DNA of 24,492 bases from JBFMEX01 sp040752215 (GTDB lineage: Bacteria > Pseudomonadota > Alphaproteobacteria > Rhizobiales > Hyphomicrobiaceae), in assembly GCA_040752215.1 (NCBI GenBank), contig JBFMEX010000108.1, forward strand, positions 1-24,492. The letters run 5' to 3'. This document shows, piece after piece, positions 18,864-24,492 of this stretch. A program made the translations under genes and the position numbers. The stretch's first letter is position 1, and every line of letters begins with the position of its first letter. A model generated the notes under the pieces. The model searched no databases and had not been told where the DNA came from. It saw only the letters and a program-made list of their open reading frames with translations.

Positions 18864-20171
18864 ATGGATGGGGTGGAAAGCCTCGAGCGCCTTTTGGTGG
18901 CGCTGGCGATCGGTCTGCTGATCGGCGTCGAGCGCGGCTGGATGCGGCGCGAGGACCCAGAGGGCGGGCGCACCGCCGGCCTCAGGACGTTTGCCCTGAC
19001 GGGGCTGCTCGGCGGTGTCGTCGGTCTGCTCGCCGGGCGGCTCGCCGGCGGCGCGGTGCTGCTCGGCCTGGCGCTGCTCGTCTACGGCGCGTTGATCGGC
19101 TTCCTGCGCTACCGGGAGATGCATCACGACGGAACCTACGGGGCGACGACGGTGGTCGCCGCGCTGGTGACGTTCGCGCTCGGTGCGCTCGCGGCGGCGG
19201 GCGAGCCGGCGGCTGCTGCTGCTGCCAGCGTGGCGACGGCGGCGCTGCTTTCACTCAAGTCGGCGCTGCACGGGTGGCTGAAGCGGCTGACCTGGGAGGA
19301 GCTCAGAGCCGGCCTCATCCTGCTGGCGATGACCGTGGTGCTGTTGCCGATCCTCCCCGACCGAGGGATGGGGCCATGGCAGGCGCTCAATCCGCGCGAG
19401 CTGTGGCTGATGACGATCCTGATCGCCGGTGTGTCGTCGGTCGGCTATGTCGCCATCAAGACGATGGGCGAGCGCCACGGTATCGCCGCCTCGGCGGTGG
19501 CGGGCGGCCTGGTCGCCTCGACCGCGGTGACGCTGACCTATGCCCGCCTCGCCCGTGCGCACCCGGACCAGGAGCGGCTGCTTTCGGCGGGGGCGATCCT
19601 GGCCGGTGCGACGATGATGCTGCGCGTGCTGGTGGTGACGGGCCTCGTCAATGTGGCGCTGCTGCCTTGGGTGCTGCCGTCGCTCGTAGCAGGGGCGCTG
19701 GCGATGCTGGCCGCCGCCGCGCTGCTGTTCAGACACGGGCCTTCCGCTGGCGCCGAGGCGCATCTCGACCTTGCGAGCCCGTTCGAACTCGCCACCGTCT
19801 TGAAGTTCGGGCTACTGCTGGCGGTGATCATGCTGGCAGCCAAGCTGGCGCTGGCGGTCGGCGGCAATCTCGGCGTGTATGCGCTCGCGGCGGCCTCCGG
19901 AATCGCCGATGTCGACGCGGTCACGATCTCGATGGCTCGCCTCGGCGGCGCCTCGATCGCACCCGGAACCGCCGCCGCCGCCATCCTGCTGACGGCCGGC
20001 GTCAACACCATCGCCAAGTCGGTGCTGGCGTTCGGGGCCGGAGGGCGCAAGCCCGGCTTGCACGTTGCTCTCGCCTCCGCGGGCGCACTGGCGACGGGCC
20101 TCGCGGGGCTGGCACTGGCGGGCCCGGAGGGTCTGCTCGGCCGGGCGGTGGCAGCGGCCATCGGCGGCTGA
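18864..20171 (+). CDS. MgtC/DUF4010 integral membrane protein
   Basis: A 435-residue membrane protein with an N-terminal MgtC/SapB region and a C-terminal DUF4010 region. The MgtC-like part carries LLIGVERGWMRRE (about 17-29) and RTFALTGLLG (about 41-50), then further helices to about residue 145. The remainder, with GYVAIKTMGERHG, the GGLVASTAVTLTYARLA segment and VDAVTISMARL, is DUF4010. Roughly a dozen hydrophobic spans are visible. MgtC proteins affect magnesium homeostasis and ATP synthase in some bacteria, but DUF4010 forms have not been assigned a transport substrate. ATG 18864 has GGGAGG (18848-18853) upstream. A 130-base divergent spacer separates it from the glycosyltransferase. Confidence 0.85.
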   Translation: MDGVESLERLLVALAIGLLIGVERGWMRREDPEGGRTAGLRTFALTGLLGGVVGLLAGRLAGGAVLLGLALLVYGALIGFLRYREMHHDGTYGATTVVAALVTFALGALAAAGEPAAAAAASVATAALLSLKSALHGWLKRLTWEELRAGLILLAMTVVLLPILPDRGMGPWQALNPRELWLMTILIAGVSSVGYVAIKTMGERHGIAASAVAGGLVASTAVTLTYARLARAHPDQERLLSAGAILAGATMMLRVLVVTGLVNVALLPWVLPSLVAGALAMLAAAALLFRHGPSAGAEAHLDLASPFELATVLKFGLLLAVIMLAAKLALAVGGNLGVYALAAASGIADVDAVTISMARLGGASIAPGTAAAAILLTAGVNTIAKSVLAFGAGGRKPGLHVALASAGALATGLAGLALAGPEGLLGRAVAAAIGG

Positions 20172-20184
20172 AGCCGGTCACGCC

Positions 20185-20214
20185 ACGGGCGCCGCGTGTT
20201 TGCGATGCGCCCGT
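20185..20214 (+). terminator. Hairpin after the MgtC/DUF4010 gene
   Basis: A perfect 8-bp stem, ACGGGCGC (20185-20192) and GCGCCCGT (20207-20214), with a 14-base loop that can form three more pairs, lies 13 bases after the stop codon. TAGGCTCTTGG follows, with no T-run. Confidence 0.5.
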
Positions 20215-20280
20215 TAGGCTCTTGGTAAGCATGACCGCCTACGCTCCGGCTGCGGGATACAGAGCGAGGCATGGCGGATC

Positions 20281-21288
20281 ATGAGTGCGGCGAGGTCGGG
20301 GATCATCGAGGAGATCGAGAGGCGCGGCAACATCAAGGACGCCGACGTGCTCAAGCTCAGGGCGGCGTTCTACGGCGACGGGGCGATCGCGCGCGAGGAG
20401 GCCGAGGCGCTGTTTGGCCTCAACGACGCGGTGCGGGTCAAGGACGCGAGCTGGGCCGACTTCTTCGTCGAGGCGGTCAGCGACTACCTCGTCAACGACG
20501 CCGAGCCGAAGGGCTACATCGTCGCCGAGAACGCGGATTGGCTGATTGAAGCCATCGATCGCGACGGCAAGGTCGACAGCCGGACCGAGCTCGAGCTGCT
20601 GGTGACGGTGCTCGACAAGGCGCGCTGGTCGCCGACGAGCCTCGTCCACTATGCGCTCGAGCAGGTCAAGCGCGCGGTCATCGACAGCGACGGGCCGCTG
20701 CGCTCTGGCGAGGAGCTGGCCCCCGGCAGCATCAGCGAGGCCGAAGTCGAGCTCATCCGGCGCATTCTCTATGCCTTCGGCGGCGACGGCAACGTGGCGG
20801 TGACGCGGGCCGAGGCGGAGGTGCTGTTCGAGATCAACGATGCGGTCGCGGGCGGCGTGCCCAACCCGGCTTGGAGCGACCTCTTCGTCAAGGCGGTCGC
20901 CAACGTCATCATGGCGTCCTCGGGCTATGCGGTGCCAACACGCGAGGAGGCGCTGCGGCATGAGGCGTGGCTCGAGAGCCGCGGGGACCTCGGCGCGCTC
21001 GAGATGTTGAGGGACATGGTCTCCGAGGGCCTCGGTGCGGTGTGGGGCGGCTATCGCGAGCAGACCGCCGAAGAGCGGGCGCTGGCTAGGCTGGAGCGCC
21101 AGCGGATCGAGATCATCACCAACGAGGCGGTCACCGAGGGCGAGGTCGCCTGGCTTGCCGAGCGGATCGGCAAGGATGGCAAGCTGACCGACAGCGAGGC
21201 GGCGCTGATCGCGTTCCTGAAGAAGGAAGGTCCGCACATCGATCCGGCGCTCGGCCTGCTGGTCGAGCGGCTGAGCGCGGCGGCCTGA
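20281..21288 (+). CDS. Protein of unknown function with duplicated DG-motif helical repeats
   Basis: A 335-residue soluble protein without signal peptide or membrane segment; I do not recognise it. Two kinds of repeat are visible in an A-B-A-B order. A repeats are at about 23-71 and 156-211: both run F-x-G-D-G then EAEALFGLNDAV or EAEVLFEINDAV, then W-(A/S)-D-(F/L)-F-V-(E/K)-A-V. B repeats are at about 82-134 and 286-331: both have W-L-x-E-x-I-x-(R/K)-D-G-K then acidic helix. Each repeat thus has a DG loop before an acidic helix, recalling TerB-like domains or degenerate EF hands. Metal binding is inference. ATG 20281 has only a weak ribosome site (GGCGGA). Confidence 0.75.
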   Translation: MSAARSGIIEEIERRGNIKDADVLKLRAAFYGDGAIAREEAEALFGLNDAVRVKDASWADFFVEAVSDYLVNDAEPKGYIVAENADWLIEAIDRDGKVDSRTELELLVTVLDKARWSPTSLVHYALEQVKRAVIDSDGPLRSGEELAPGSISEAEVELIRRILYAFGGDGNVAVTRAEAEVLFEINDAVAGGVPNPAWSDLFVKAVANVIMASSGYAVPTREEALRHEAWLESRGDLGALEMLRDMVSEGLGAVWGGYREQTAEERALARLERQRIEIITNEAVTEGEVAWLAERIGKDGKLTDSEAALIAFLKKEGPHIDPALGLLVERLSAAA

Positions 21289-21338
21289 CCGCGGGGTCGA
21301 GCTCGCCCACACCGGACCTCCTCCTGCCCGACTTGCGC

Positions 21339-21356
21339 CCGACGTCACCACGTCGG
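21339..21356. terminator. Hairpin in the spacer before pccA
   Basis: A perfect 7-bp stem, CCGACGT (21339-21345) and ACGTCGG (21350-21356), with a 4-base loop lies about 50 bases after the stop of the DG-repeat gene. A larger pair, CCGCGGGG (21289-21296) and CCCCGCGG (21357-21364), encloses it. The other bases up to 21602 show no gene and no clear promoter. Confidence 0.4.
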
Positions 21357-21602
21357 CCCCGCGGTACGCCTGTGCCAAGCACCGCGCCTCGCGGCGGCGG
21401 TCTCGTGGGCGGGCGGCTGGCCGCCGGAGGAGGGCTTGCGCCGAGCCCGTCCGAATGGACGGCAGCCGGTCGCGGCGGCCGGCGCTAAGTCTAACGTAGC
21501 GCCAAGAGTCCCGTTTACCGCGCCGTGCCAAGGCTCTAGAACCAGCCACTGCCCCGCCGCCACGGGCCGGGGCGCCCATTCGAGACGGGACCGCCGGAGC
21601 CG

Positions 21603-23633
<2,031 letters not shown>

Positions 23634-23646
23634 GGAGGCAATTGCG

Positions 23647-24030
23647 ATGTCGCGCCGGCTGATCTCCTCCGGGTCTCCGTTCGAGGCCAAGATGGGCTAC
23701 TCCCGCGCCGTGGTCGACGGCGAGTGGGTGCTCGTCTCCGGCACCACCGGGTTCGACTACGAACGCATGACCATCGCCGAGGATGCAGCGTCCCAGGCTG
23801 AGCAGTGCTTCATCAACATCGGCAAGGCGCTGGCCGAGGCGGGGGCGACGCTCGCCGACGTGGTGCGCGTGCGCTACATCTTCCCGCGCGCCGAGGACTT
23901 CGAGCCGTGCCTGCCGGTGCTCGGCCGGCATCTCGGCGACATCCGACCGGCAGCGACGCTGATCGTCGCCGGTCTCGTCGATCCGCGCATGCGCATCGAG
24001 ATCGAGGTGACGGCGCGCAAGCGCGCCTAG
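23647..24030 (+). CDS. RidA/YjgF/UK114-family protein
   Basis: A 127-residue RidA-family trimer-forming protein. RidA enzymes hydrolyse reactive enamine/imine intermediates of amino-acid dehydratases; many subfamilies have unproven roles. Visible marks are VLVSGTTGFDYE, QAEQCFINIGKALAEAG, VVRVRYIFP and IRPAATLIVAGL, where the arginine is at the position of the catalytic arginine of archetypal RidA. The C-terminal strand IEIEVTA is normal. AGGAGG (23633-23638), overlapping the pccA stop, is 8 bases before ATG 23647, so the two are in one operon. Confidence 0.9.
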   Translation: MSRRLISSGSPFEAKMGYSRAVVDGEWVLVSGTTGFDYERMTIAEDAASQAEQCFINIGKALAEAGATLADVVRVRYIFPRAEDFEPCLPVLGRHLGDIRPAATLIVAGLVDPRMRIEIEVTARKRA

Positions 24031-24065
24031 CCGAGTGTCGGCGGCTAGCGATGTTCGAGGCAGCC

Positions 24066-24359
24066 ATGGCAGGTCCAGGCGGCAGACGCACCCTCCAGGT
24101 CAGGATCGAAGGACGCGTGCAGGGCGTCGGCTATCGCGCATGGACGGTGCGCCGGGCGCGCGGGCTCGGGCTCGGCGGCTGGGTGAGGAACCGCAGCGAC
24201 GGCTCCGTCGAGGCGGTGCTGCAGGGCACCGCGGAAGCGGTCGAGCGGATGCTCGAGGAGTGCCGCGCAGGTCCGGCCGGTGCGCGCGTCACGGCTGTGG
24301 TTGTCGTCGGCGAGGTCGAGGGCGCCTTCGCCACGTTCGAGGTGCAGGCGAGCGAGTAG
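24066..24359 (+). CDS. acyP: Acylphosphatase
   Basis: A 97-residue acylphosphatase that hydrolyses carboxyl-phosphate bonds. The catalytic loop is GRVQGVGYRAW, with the phosphate-binding arginine, and the catalytic asparagine is in GWVRNRSDGSVE. The small alpha/beta domain has family length. The start is uncertain: ATG 24066 has GAGG (24057-24060) upstream at 5 bases, whereas ATG 24051 would add five residues and has no clear ribosome site. It lies 35 bases after the RidA gene, probably in the same operon. Confidence 0.92.
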   Translation: MAGPGGRRTLQVRIEGRVQGVGYRAWTVRRARGLGLGGWVRNRSDGSVEAVLQGTAEAVERMLEECRAGPAGARVTAVVVVGEVEGAFATFEVQASE

Positions 24360-24383
24360 TGCATTGCCCGGATGAGGATCGCA

Positions 24384-24409
24384 GCGCGGCGAGCCGCCGG
24401 CCGCCGCGC
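24384..24409. terminator. Hairpin between acyP and a convergent gene
   Basis: An 8-bp stem, GCGCGGCG (24384-24391) and CGCCGCGC (24402-24409), has a loop that can pair further (GCC with GGC). It sits between two convergent genes and probably ends both transcripts; no T-run is present. Confidence 0.5.
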
Positions 24410-24411
24410 CG

Positions 24412-24492
24412 TCAGGCGCCGAGGCGCTCGGCCTCGCGCCGAAGGCCGTTGAGGATCGGCTCGTAGGCCTCCTCGTCGCGGGCCTCGGGATA
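24412..24492 (-). CDS. Partial reverse gene, C-terminal 26 codons only
   Basis: The last 26 codons and TGA stop (24412-24414) of a gene that enters from the right edge. The visible end reads YPEARDEEAYE, then PILNGLRREAERLGA, with a charged helix. The frame is open to the window edge, GC-rich in third positions and follows a convergent terminator, so it is probably real. Too little is present to name it. Confidence 0.55.
   Translation of the reverse strand, partial: YPEARDEEAYEPILNGLRREAERLGA

Noticed and set aside
17796..19127. Reverse open frame fusing upstream sequence to the FkbM methyltransferase (749 codons)
   Set aside because: The upstream part is a shadow of the glycosyltransferase in another frame; ATG 17795 with the 4-base overlap is the natural start.

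Overview
This is an ordinary-looking, very GC-rich chromosomal segment of an alphaproteobacterium, most likely in the Hyphomicrobiales (Rhizobiales). The assignment rests on the conserved gene order gyrA ... coaD - peptidyl-prolyl isomerase x2 - (DUF423) - queA - tgt, on alphaproteobacterial features of GyrA, and on frequent GTG starts with AGGAGG-type ribosome binding sites. I see no phage, transposon, CRISPR array, tRNA or rRNA.

Left part (1-5650): a CoA-binding protein, a secreted DUF2059-type protein and a secreted DUF1343/NamZ-type exo-N-acetylmuramidase all run forward. A carboxynorspermidine dehydrogenase-like enzyme (polyamine synthesis) and an exported PRC-barrel protein with a tail of five exact 11-residue repeats run in reverse.

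Middle (5651-11827): gyrA is followed by a convergent Crp/Fnr-family regulator. The regulator is divergent from an OmpW porin, and a perfect FNR/FixK-type palindrome lies between them. Then come a factor-independent terminator, a small helical orphan gene and an exported thioredoxin-fold protein with a CPYC site, both in reverse.

Core operon region (11828-16772): coaD (coenzyme A), two neighbouring cyclophilins (one lipoprotein, one cytosolic), a DUF423 membrane protein, then queA and tgt (queuosine tRNA modification). A small exported protein with a tryptophan-rich tail follows. Tgt appears to have lost three of its four zinc ligands.

Right part (16773-24492): a reverse GT2 glycosyltransferase/FkbM methyltransferase pair with a 4-base overlap, a forward MgtC-DUF4010 membrane protein, a forward internally duplicated protein of unknown function, then pccA (propionyl-CoA carboxylase alpha), a RidA-family protein and acylphosphatase. 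The window ends inside a reverse gene of which only the last 26 codons are visible.

No obvious defence or biosynthetic system is present. The points most worth a second look are the FNR-like box with a possible autoregulatory promoter, the zinc-ligand-poor Tgt, the LEA-like repeat tail on the PRC-barrel protein, the Trp-rich exported protein and the duplicated DxDG-repeat protein.
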